Assembly (NCBI GenBank): GCA_023078685.1
Contig: JALGAS010000003.1
Span: 5,394,001 to 5,458,000, forward strand
DNA length: 64,000 nt
From: Neopestalotiopsis rosae
Lineage: Eukaryota > Ascomycota > Sordariomycetes > Amphisphaeriales > Sporocadaceae
Reading direction: 5' to 3'
Part shown: one piece after another, positions 32,889-43,800 of the stretch
Position numbering within the stretch: position 1 is the first letter of the stretch
How the letters are laid out: each line of letters opens with the position of its first letter
Notes under the pieces: generated by a model
The model's input: the letters and a program-made list of their open reading frames with translations, nothing else
Told to the model about the DNA's origin: nothing
The model's database searches: none
Translations under genes and position numbers: made by a program

Positions 32889-34579
32889 ATGTCTGGAAAT
32901 GGCAACGTCGAGGTCAAGCCATCGGGCAACAGCGAGCACGGTCGAGGTCTATTTGCCTCCAAGGACTTCAAGCCTGGAGATGTTGTCCTCTCCATCGACC
33001 GCCCTCTGGTGGCTGAGCTTGACATGGACCGCATGAGTGACAGCTGCGCTTGGTGTTTCCAGCGTGGCGCAACAGACCCAATGGAGCGCCAGGTCTCGGC
33101 TGCTATGGGCCTGCCGGCTGGGTTCATTGAGGTCAAGTCATGCACCGGATGCCGCCGCGTCTCGTACTGCTCCAAGAAGTGCCAGAGCAAGGCGTGGAAG
33201 GCTGAGCACAAGTACGAGTGCAAAGTGCTGGCCCCCAGCGAGAGGCCCGCCCTGCCCGACGCTGTCCGGGCCGTCATCAAGCTGTTGGGCCGCCTCAAAG
33301 CGGAAGGTGACAAGGACGGCAGAACCAAGGAGCTTCTGAGCTTTTTTCCATTCGCCGGAGGTCAGGGCCTAGAGGAGTTTGCCCGGCGCGACAAGAAGCT
33401 CTTTGATGATTTGAGCATGATGGGGTTCGCTGCGTGGAAGTATGTCGGCGAACCAAATCTGCCAGGCGTCGACTCGCAAAATATTGCCAAGGCATTCGTG
33501 TTCAATGTGTGTACCCAACTTTGCAAGCCCAGGTGCTATGGTCTCTACGTGAAAGCTGACACGATTGGTAGATTTTATGTAACAAATTTGGCCTCAGCTC
33601 ACCGCTGGACGACACAACCCTCGGTATTGGCTTTGATCCTCTAATTTGCACATCCAACCACTCTTGCGATCCAAATGTCAACCTCGTCTTCAATCAGCCC
33701 AACACTGTTTTGAGAGCGCTCAAGCCAATCAAGAAGGGAGAAGAAATCTTTATGAAATATATCGATGTCACAAATCCCTACAGCGTCAGACAAGCTGAGA
33801 TTCGCGACACTTATCACTTCACCTGCAAGTGCTCAAAGTGCAAAAAGGGTCCTACCAACAGCGAGGATATCTTTTCCAAGCGTGCCAGCGAGTTTTCACC
33901 CGAGTATCGCAAACGCGCCGACATCCTCGTGACACGACATGAGAAAGAGCTTGCAAAATTCATCGTGCCAGGAGGCGATGAGGCTGATCAAAAGAGACTG
34001 GCAGCCCTGCAGGCAGAGGCCTTCTCAGTTTCGGGCACACTCACAGACGTCAGGGAGCCTGACGTGGACGAGATCAAGGAGACACTCAGGATGTGCCTTG
34101 ATTCTGGACTTTGGTCGTGGACGAGACAGCCGGTTCCGCGACTGTGCCATCAACTCTTCGCCAAGTACATAGCGACTGGCGATCCCTACGGAGCCTTCAG
34201 AATCGGTCTGAAGCTATATTTTGAGATATCCCCTAGCTTGTACCCTCAGACATTCTCGTCTGACCGGCTAGTCGATGCATGGGCAATGTCGACAGTCACA
34301 AATGTTCTCTGCGGCCCCGCGAGTACGGAGGTGTATGAAGAGTTCATGCAAAACGGCGTCGACCTGCGCATTGCCTATTTTGGCTTCCTCTTTGCCGTTC
34401 ATGATGACATGCCAAAAATGTTTGGTGTGGATTCGCCCTTCGGTAAAGTCGTCGAAAGCACATACAGTCAAATCATGGCCGGTGTCACTATCCACGAGTC
34501 AGAGATTAGAGACAAGGTCAAGGCGCTGTGGCCATCGCTGGAGATGATAGGTAGGAGCGTCACTGTTCAGAGCCTGTAA
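32889..34579 (+). CDS. SET and MYND domain protein (SMYD-like lysine methyltransferase)
   Basis: Exons 32889-33506 and 33572-34579 give 541 residues. The SET fold begins at once (GNSEHGRGLFASKDFKPGDVVLSIDRP). A MYND zinc finger is inserted at about residues 53-105 (CAWCF, CTGCRRVSYCSKKCQSKAWKAEHKYEC). The SET core continues after the intron with TSNHSCDPNVNLVF (about 232-245) and GEEIFMKYID, then the post-SET cysteines FTCKCSKC. The C-terminal helical region is typical. It should transfer methyl groups from S-adenosylmethionine to lysines of histones or other proteins; the target is unknown. The phase-0 intron restores the frame exactly; reading through it ends in a stop. Start ATG 32889. Confidence 0.9.
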
Positions 34580-35882
34580 AGCAAATACGGGCCGTTCTGG
34601 GTTGCGGGATAACGTTATGCTTGGGCATTCCATCAAATGGCCTATGCCTACGGCAAGTGGTGTACATTGCTTGGCAAAGTCACGTTGGGCCGCCGCAGGA
34701 ACAAACTCAAAAAAATCTCGTGGACGGACGGGGAGATACATAGATGCCGTTTGTGAGACCACCCCCGACTGGTAACAGCAATCGAGCCAATCGAGCCTAA
34801 ATATACTATAGCTTGGTGCCATCTTGGCGCCACAATATGGTACCGAACAATCCGAGGACGGGAAAAAACCATCTCGCGAGGAACCCGACAGCAGCACCTC
34901 TTTTAGACCTGATGATCTTGTCCTGTGCTTTATCATAAGTAGGACACAAGTGGTGGCACTAAAAAGGAGGACCGGCTGCCGAGAGCTCCAGAAAGTCATA
35001 GAAGCTGCAGCCAAGCCAAGTCACAACATAGATTACTGGGCTGCTAGGGAGCAAAAAGCTCAGCTGCAGGCAATAGAGACACACAGCCACCCCCAAAGAA
35101 AGTGCCCAAAGCAGCTCTGCCGTCACAACGTCATCCCTGGAACCTCGTGGCCCAAAGCTAATGGTCTCGTTCGTCACCTTCGTCACTTGCCTTGAACGGC
35201 GCACTCGCAAGCGTCAAAGAAAAATGAAGGGACGTCAGCACCAATCAAGGTACATGCAAATACCCCGAACTTTGCGTCCGTAATTGTGACATACACCATG
35301 GCAAACTTGAACCAGATCGACTGGAATAGATGGCGGTCTGGGCCTCTGTAAATCCAGTTTTCTTCCATAAGCAACCAACAAAAGTCCGGACTGGTGATTG
35401 TTTCTACTCGTAACAAATATCCTCATCCTCTTTTTTCTGTGTTCTTTTTGTCAAGAGAGGGATTCCGCCGAGCCCCCGGCCCTCTGCAAAACCGCCGACT
35501 CTTGTCGCTACCTAACCCATAGCTACCAACTGAGGGGTCCGTCCAGCTCACAGCTCTCTACCTAAAATCCATTTGGGTAAGACCAGTGAGGTCATACCCT
35601 GGTAGGCGCCAATCGATAAGACCGATTACGTCCTTTCCAGGCAGTGAGGGGTCCTAATTTCCCTCCCAAAAGTTCCAGTGCCCCCCTCTTGTAGTGGTCC
35701 AGCACCTATTGTATTTTCGTATTTTCGCGACCGGAAACGGGCAACAAATCCCATGCGCCATTAGAGCCACACTGGCATTCCTTCAGCCTACCGACGATAA
35801 TTCAAACTGTCACTTCCCCTCAACCTTACTCTAACCCCACAAGACTAAGCACCGCAAGTCCAAACACACGAGAGAGAACATC
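34580..35882. other. Intergenic stretch upstream of the oxysterol-binding protein gene
   Basis: No gene recognised. The final few hundred bases are pyrimidine-rich, as usual for a leader region of a housekeeping fungal gene. Confidence 0.4.
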
Positions 35883-37860
35883 ATGGGCCTCACCGGTCAC
35901 CGGCGACGAGCTGGTTCCAGCGCCAGTATGTCCCACCGCCCGTTTGCTTGTCGAGTCTGAGAGGGCCCCAAGTCCGGATACTGACGGAATCACCTTGCTC
36001 TAGGTCGGGCGTCATCCGCCGACGAAAATGAAAGCGACACCACTGTCGTTGAAGGTGAACAGGGAAATGGTAGGTTTGAACCATGCTCGCATGTATTATC
36101 AAGGTGTTGAGAGCTTTCTCTGACATGGCATTATATAGTTCTCGGTCACATCATCTCGCAACTGAGGCCCGGCGCCGATCTCAGCCGAGTCGTCTTGCCG
36201 ACTTTTATTCTCGAGCCTAGAAGCATGCTGGAAAGAATCACCAAGTCCGTCTTGTCCCTGTGAAGATCTTGGCCACAGCGTTCACTAACCACTTTATAAT
36301 ATAGCTTCATGTGCCACCCAGAAATGCTTTTGCCGATACCTCAAATCGACGATCCTGTAGAGCGCTTCGCGGCCGTTGTCAAGTTTTACCTAAGCGGTTG
36401 GCACATTAGACCTCCGTTCGTTGACCCCCGGCTCCACCGCATCCGAGAAGGAGCTTGAAAACTAACATGATATAACAGCGGCGTCAAGAAGCCCCTGAAC
36501 CCGATTCTTGGAGAAGTCTTTACCTGCTACTGGGACCTTCCCGACAAGACGCGGGCCTACTATATCTCTGAACAGACGTCACACCACCCGCCAAAGTCTA
36601 GCTATTTTTACATGGTGCCGGAACATCACATCCGGGTTGATGGCACTCTTAAGCCTCGCAGCAAATTCCTCGGTAACTCGGCAGCCAGCATGATGGAGGG
36701 TACGGCCGTCTTGACTCTATTGAACCGTGGCAAGGATCCGAAGAAGGGCGAAAAGTATACGTTGACTCAGCCAAACATGTATGCTCGTGGTATCTTGTTT
36801 GGTAAGATGAAGTATGAGCTGGGTGATCACAGTTTTGTGCGATGCCCCGAGCTGGGCCTCGTTGCCGACATTGAGTTCAAGACAAAGGGTTGGGTCAGCG
36901 GAACATACAATGCTATTGGAGGAACCATCCGAAATGAGCACACTGGCGAGGCACTCTTTGAGCTTAGCGGTCTGTGGAGCGATGAGATGGTCATTAAAGA
37001 CCTGAGAGTGAGTTGAAAACACCAGCCGTACTCATTCTCTGCTTATTAACATTGTATAGAATGGCCACAGGGAGACTTTCTTCAACGGGGCTACAGCAAG
37101 GCCATCCAAGCCACATGCGAGACCTTTGGAAGAGCAAGATGATCGCGAGTCGCAAAAGCTTTGGGCAGCAACAGCACGAGCTGTCAAGGACAAGAACCAT
37201 GAACTCGCCACCGATGAAAAGACAAAGATCGAGGACATGCAAAGAGAAGAGGCTGCCAAGCGCGCCGCCGAGAACGTCGAATGGCACCCAAGGCTATTCC
37301 GAGCAGTCAAGGGAGGTCCCGGTGGTGAGGAAGAGGGCGAAGAAGAGCTGGAATGGATCATCAATGCACACATGTGAGTTTCGGCTATATTTTTGTTTTG
37401 GGGTCGATCACTAAAACATTCCAGCGATGGAGATACGCCACAAAAAGTGGCAGAACAGGTCATGGCCATCTATCCGATTCTTCCTGGACAGAAATTCTCG
37501 GACCGCAATGTGATTCCACCTCACACGGAACATGCAACGTCGGCAAGCAAACCCGCCACTAAAGAGACTTCGAATGACTTGATTGACTTTGGACCAAGTG
37601 AGGAACCGGCTCCTGCCGTTGCTCCCGTACCAGCAGAAAACCCAGCCGTTGCTGCCGCTGCGCAGAACCACGCAGGCAAAAGTTCGACAGAAATTCGGCA
37701 ACTGCTCTCGAGCACTGGACAGAAAGCACCGGGAGGCCCTCTGATTGACTTTACCACAGATATGAAACACGATCTGCCAAAGACACAGCCGGCCCAGGCG
37801 CCGCTCAAGCGAAGCGAGACCGAGGAGAGCAACGATGCATTCTTTGATGCCGAATCATGA
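35883..37860 (+). CDS. Oxysterol-binding protein, short Osh4/Kes1-like type with C-terminal extension
   Basis: Seven exons: 35883-35925, 36004-36069, 36139-36244, 36305-36415, 36479-37007, 37060-37373 and 37425-37860, 534 residues. A short N-terminus leads into the ORD lipid-binding domain, with [34 protein letters not shown], and the family signature EQTSHHPP at about 139-146. Such proteins move sterol and PI4P between membranes. No PH or ankyrin domain. Beyond the ORD there is an extension of about 120 residues with two LIDF motifs (DLIDFGP, PLIDFTT). It ends AFFDAES after an acidic stretch, which resembles an FFAT motif for binding ER VAP proteins. All splices keep frame. The extension is unusual for the Osh4 class. 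Confidence 0.92.
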
Positions 37861-38684
37861 GCCACGGTCAGCTTTGAGTTTCCAGAGGCCCGATACGATG
37901 CAATGATACGGAGTAGAGAGCATGACCGCCGGTGCTGGCAATAATGTAAAGCTCATAAAAGAAGCATTGAGAGATCGGCTCTAGACAGCGGTCAATTGCG
38001 CCAATTTTGCGCGGGCAAAGAATTTGTTCTTGAATACAGGTTACGAGACGGCGGGTGGGCATTAACGCGGACACATCAATACCATTTCACGCAGTCACGT
38101 TTCTTCATGCTTTTAACAAGTAAGCCCAAATATGGTTTAACTCTGTTTTGTTTTTTATCAACCTTAGGATTATGAAGTAGGACCACGTCGCATATAAGGA
38201 AAACACCAAGATCATGCCGACTTCTTTTCTCCCATGAAAACGATTCCGAGAACGCCATTCTTTTCCTATCGACAATGTTCTGCTTTTCTGATTGACTTGT
38301 CAGAGTCCCGTGATTCGGACCTGGAATCATTTCTCTCACGTACCATGAGACACATTGTACAAGAGACTGATGGGTGACGCGCGCTGGTTATAAGCGGCTC
38401 CGGTGTCTTCACCGTCGGTCGACGTAGTATATCTGAGGTGGCAGTGACTGCTGGCTTTTATGTGCCGGCCATATGCTGTAGGGTCTTGGTATGTGATCGT
38501 TCCAATGTTGTGAAGAATGCACACCTCAGCTGTGAATACATGTCTTTACGTCGACGTGGACCCAATTTGCCCGCTCGCTTCTCTCTGCTTGAATATTGCC
38601 GTTGGTGGAGATATATCCTTCTCAGTACGTGGCTGTTATGCATCTCGAGCTCGTCGAGAGAATCATCAAGCTTTTCCCTGTAAC
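37861..38684. other. Convergent intergenic stretch
   Basis: 3' regions of the oxysterol-binding protein and U2AF genes. Nothing else recognised. Confidence 0.4.
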
Positions 38685-39320
38685 TTAGTACCGCTTCCTT
38701 GTGGGCTCCGGGCTGGGACTCCTGCTGACGCTCTTTGCATCGCGGCCGCGCTCCTTGAGCCACTTCTTGGTGGAGAGGGTCAGGTCATTGTCGAGCTCGG
38801 GACTGGGGTTCTTGCGGTGGATGAAATTGCAAAAGCCGCCACGGACGCACCCTTCGCCCGAGTTGAGGCGGCAGCAGGCCTCGCGAAAGTCGGTGACGGG
38901 GCTGAGCTCGCAGTAGATGGGGCGGCCGGCGTACCAGCGCGAGTTGAGCTCGTCGCAGGCCTGCTGGGCCGAGTCCTCGTACTTGAAGCGGGCGTAGACG
39001 TTGCCGATGAGGTGGTCGTTGGTGTTGTCGCAGACGACGAGCTCCTCGACCTCGCCGTACTTGCACAGCTCGCACCAGAGGTCCTCGTAAAAGGCGTCAA
39101 AGTGGTTGGCGCACTGCTCGGGCGTGAGGCGGTTCGGGTTCTTGGCGTCGTGCGCCGGGTTCTGGTACATGGAGGGCAGGAGGATGGTCTGCGAGTACGA
39201 CGGCTTGACGTGCTTGCGCGAGCACCTATCGCCGTGCCGGCACGCGCCGATCTTGTAGTAGAAGGAGCAGTTGACCTTGTCCTGCTCCGTGCCGAAGATG
39301 GAGGCGAGGAAGTTGGCCAT
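38685..39320 (-). CDS. U2AF small subunit (U2AF35/U2AF23), splicing factor
   Basis: Nuclear splicing factor that recognises the AG of 3' splice sites together with U2AF large subunit. Intronless, 211 residues. Begins MANFLASIFGTEQDKVNCSFYYK. The first CCCH zinc finger is CSFYYKIGACRHGDRCSRKH. The U2AF homology motif domain covers about 43-145 (HFDAFYEDLWCELCKYGEVEEL, NVYARFKYEDSAQQACDELN). The second CCCH finger is CCRLNSGEGCVRGGFCNFIH. The short C-terminal tail contains SRSPSPEP, a minimal RS region as in fission yeast rather than the long animal tail. Conservation makes the call certain. Absence of introns is notable for a housekeeping gene in this window. Confidence 0.97.
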   Translation of the reverse strand: MANFLASIFGTEQDKVNCSFYYKIGACRHGDRCSRKHVKPSYSQTILLPSMYQNPAHDAKNPNRLTPEQCANHFDAFYEDLWCELCKYGEVEELVVCDNTNDHLIGNVYARFKYEDSAQQACDELNSRWYAGRPIYCELSPVTDFREACCRLNSGEGCVRGGFCNFIHRKNPSPELDNDLTLSTKKWLKERGRDAKSVSRSPSPEPTRKRY

Positions 39321-40827
39321 TGTGAATTATTAAGAGGTAGAAATATGAAGAGATTGGCAGTCGATTTTGGTTCGTGGAATAGAGCTCAGTGTCGTGAGGC
39401 TCTCGTCTTTTTTCCCTTCCTCTCCTCTATCGCAAGTCTTTCGTGTCGTGTCGGGAAAGAATACTCGAATCGATCCTCAAATCTGGTAATCGTCTGTCGC
39501 GTGAAATCTCGATATATCGACGTGAGAAGCGCAAATATCTACGATCGTCACTTTTGTATGTGATGCGACGTGATTTTTGTTCTGGTTGCGCGCAGGATGT
39601 TTGTGACAAATTCGTCTATGTTATGGTCGTGGTTTATCAAAGTTTCGATGGGCTGGGATGGCGAAAATGCCAATTGAAGCGCCTTCGGGGTAGCTGCTGG
39701 CTGACAAATGGTCTGTGCGTACGCCAGCTATGGGGAGGCGACTGGCGAGTACAATGTCAATGTAGGCGTGCAGTACGTACCGACCCTGCCTAGCCTAGAT
39801 GCTTCTGGCAGGAACTCCAGGCTTTAGCCTCTTAGGCGGCCATTGGTAGTGTACCATAGGCAGTCAACGTGTAGTACACTCCTGTTTATAGTGTATCAAG
39901 ATCGTCATCATGTCAATACAAAACAGATCGACAAAACAATTGGTGAATATCTCCAATTGGCACAAAATTATGTAATATTCACCTTCCAGAATGGACGTAG
40001 AATCAGTACTTGTGCTTTTATGTCTTGAGATCTTACGATCAGTTTTAAACATGAACACAGTACCGTACGGGGAAATAAGATCTGGGATTGAGTTCACCCT
40101 CGACCATGGAGCCAAAACTCCGTATTCATGAAACCATGTAACCCGGATCACCTCCGGAGCAGCTGCTCCCAATTTGTTGACCTGAATAGGCAAATGGTCC
40201 CAAGGTTCTGCTCGTGTCTTCTGATTGCCTCTCTATTCTACTCGCATGTGCATCGCCGGTCAGGTTCAATCACACGATGGCGCCTCATTTGGGGGTAGGA
40301 AAACATGTCCTAATGTTTTACTTCAGCCATTTACTTTCCTTTCTTCCTTCCAGAAGCCTGATTCTTCTGTAACAAGAGAAATGTGGCACATTTTAATGGC
40401 GGTTATATATAATTATACCCAGACAGCACGCTTCAATTCGACCACGTGCTTCCGTCGTTTCTGATAGGCGTCAACGCCATAGGAAAAGGGGTAGTGTTGA
40501 ACGTTGAGAACCCAATCTCTTTGTAAAACTTTCTTTAAGTGGTTTTGTTTACTCTAGTCAGTTGTTTGTCCAGGATTAGCTGCATCAGATCGCCAAGACC
40601 TCGCGTGGGCACTTATTACTGTCTCAGCCTCATGCTCAGGAATGTTATAAGCTTAATCGAGACGAAGTCAATTATGGGCAGATTAGATAAACACAAGTTC
40701 TTTGAGAAGATCCACATGTAACATATTTTGCTCAGTGACAAGTAATAAGTAACAAGACTGCCTGCGTGAATCCTGCTAGGATTCGTCTCCCGTACACACT
40801 TACAAATGTATTTGTTGAGTTTCGAAG
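39321..40827. other. Intergenic stretch between U2AF and the mucin-like gene
   Basis: Divergent promoters. Nothing specific recognised; several direct runs of CGA/TCG-rich sequence occur at 39,430-39,560. Confidence 0.4.
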
Positions 40828-43800
40828 ATGCGGCGAGGAATTTTGCAAGTGCTGGCTTTGAGCCTGGGTAGATTGGCATCAGCCAATTGTATTCGGGATA
40901 ACTGCCTCAATCGTGAGTACTAATCAATTGGTTATTCCAAAGCTTTGTGACACTTGTACAGAACTCGACTGATTTTATCTCAGGCATTGACTGTGGTCCG
41001 GGGTGCGTTGCCGACTGCTCCAGGTGGCTCGCCGTCACCATCAGACCATCGCCCATGTAAGTGATTCTGACTCCTCAAGCTATACGATCTACTCATCCAA
41101 TTGATCCAGTACTTTGACATCAACCACTTCATTACTCGGCAGCTATGAATCAATTATCACCGGAGCACCAGAAATGGTGATCTCTGGTGGCAACACAAAA
41201 AAGAAGAGGACTTGTAAACAAACAACGCCCTTTCCTTTCTATGCTGCTCTGTGTGATGATACTGCCCGCTATGCTTCGGCTTGTGGATGTCTCGGCGTGA
41301 CGGCTACAACCAAGACGGCTTCCGCTCATGTCGTGACAGAGTATGTTACTATCGTATATACAACACGAGATGAATCCATTAGCGCAGTCGAAAACACGGC
41401 GTCCGCAAGTACAGCGCCTCTTAGTGCAGTGTCCACAAGTATAGCGTCTACAAGTACGACATCTACAAGTACGACAACTACAAGTACGGCATCCGCCAAT
41501 ACAGCTTCCACTAGCACGCTATCTACCAGTACCACGCCTATCAGCACTGCGTCTACCAGTACGGCGTCTACTAGCACAGTGTCCACAAATACGGCGTTCA
41601 TAAGCACAACGTCCACAGGAGATGGACCTGTCCTCACTCCTCATACGGGTACACAAACAATGACCACAAGTTCAGCGGGAAGTGAAATCCAAAGTAGTAC
41701 TTTCGACAGCTCCTCAGACATGCCGTCAGGTCTAACATCAGAACCTCCGACGACAGTTCGTACCAGTGCTTCGTCAACAATGGAAGAAGTTCCCGTTTTA
41801 TTGACGGTTGTACCGAGTATTCCCGAATCCTCTCAAAGAAAACGACAGAATGACGATTCGATGGGCGGCTTCATAGGTGCTCCCAATACGGCAGGCAATT
41901 GCAGCGTTGGAACGCCCTTCAACTTGACCGACGGCCAGCTGTCCAGCCACGAGCAGGTTATCGGCACAAATCCTGGCTTGGCTTATATTGAGCTCATGAC
42001 CTCATCCACGGGAAGTATCTCGACAACCTTTTCTATGATCGACTCAATGCTACACTGGCGGAATGAGTCATTCTTACAGCAAGAAGCGGGCTTTTGCCAG
42101 ACTGCAGGCGGTCGTGTTTATGCCACCTTTACTTCGTCCGAGAGTTGGCCTCCAGACTGCTCGTCTGTTTCTATCATTGTTTACAAAGGTAAGGATCATA
42201 CCTTTCACATCGTTCATCTTCATCTGACAAGTTTTGGAGCTCGCCAATGCCAAAATGGCATCATTGTCCCCGATGAAGATGTAGAACAAACAGATCCAAC
42301 AGCCTCATCCTCGGCAATAAGCATTACACGGTAGGTCTTCACAATCTTACTCCGTCATGTTTGACTCGACAACCTTTGTCATTTTACTCCTTTAACGAAG
42401 TGCATATTATCTTGATTTCCTTCCGTATGGAGCTCTCACTTACATGTCGCGGGTAAACTGGTCAAGACGCACTAAGCGCTATATAGCCTGAGAACCGTTA
42501 CTAATCTGTGGATCTGTACAGGACTGAGACCTCGATCAGTTCCGTTGTAGAGACAGCGATTACTCAACAAACATCGTCTTCTACGACCCAAGAAACCACC
42601 TTGAATACTCCGGGAGTCTTGACGTCTATAAGTTCGGAGACGCCAATAAGTTCCAATGATGAGACATTGACTTCCACTACTGGTGTGCAATCACCCAGTG
42701 ATTCGCCATCTCTGGGCTCCGAAGTCTCTGCGGTGGTAACCAGGACACTGACACCACAACTTAATGTTACAACTGAAAGTACAGACATCCCTGCCGTTCC
42801 GACCCAGTCCATGTCTTCACTTGTTACCACAACGGCAAGCCTGGTAGCCACTACGGACAGCACCACTCATCGTTTTCAATCAAACGCAGTCTCTCCTGTC
42901 ATCACAAGCGCTCAGACTGCGAGCTTCTCATCACCCACGGAAACGACAAACTCTCAGCTTCCGACAACATCAGATCAATCTGCGGAAAGCGAGGCGACCT
43001 TTGAAGATACTCAAGCTACAAGCTCAACAACAAGCATCAGCGTCAGCTCCACAATCACTGGTAGTTTGACAGGTTTGCCATCGTCATCATTAGCGACGAC
43101 AAGCCTAGAGAGCGTCTCAGGAGGCCCAGTGCCATCTAACACTTCCATTCCACCATCGGTAGCCTCGAGCATCGATACTTTACAAAACGTGGATTCATCA
43201 ACATCCTCTATCTCGCCATTGCCATTGGTCAGTCAGAATCCAGACCTTGCTCCTCAGAACACAAGTTTAGGCATAAGCACTGCAACAAATACAATCGAAG
43301 AGACCGTCTCGGCACCAATTGGGACGTTGACATTGTCAAACCCCCTATCGACTACGGCTGAGCCAGGTCTTCCCACAAGTGACACGACGGTACTCACAAT
43401 TCCTGCCGGAAATACAGACTCATCAACAATTTCATCTCTACCTGGAATTGAAACCGCAGGTACTGTTATTACCGACTCCAGTATTCCGAGCACAACTTCG
43501 GACCTACCGCAAGCCACTTCACTGCCCTTGCTGACGTCGACTACTGCTGTGTCGCAAAGCTCTCCATCCATCAATGACCCGGACTTGGCCAGTGATGCTT
43601 CTACAAGTATTTCTGTCGCCATCACGGAAAACTCATCAACGGCTTTGGAGAGTACTCCTTTGATCACTTCGTCAAAACCAATGTCGACAACCTCTGACAG
43701 CTTCTTTGCCAGTACTAGAGACTCAACGACGGGTTTGGAAAGCACTTCTGTAATCACTTCGTCGTTACCGGACTCGACAACTTTTGACAGCTTCTTCGGC

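Noticed and set aside
34499..35014. 171-codon open frame antisense to the end of the SET/MYND gene
   Set aside because: Shadow of the real gene plus non-coding DNA.
42188..42230. A 43-nt intron (GTAAGG...ACAAG) in exon 3 of the mucin-like gene
   Set aside because: Splicing it shifts the frame and hits a stop within about 20 codons, whereas reading through stays open to the next donor.
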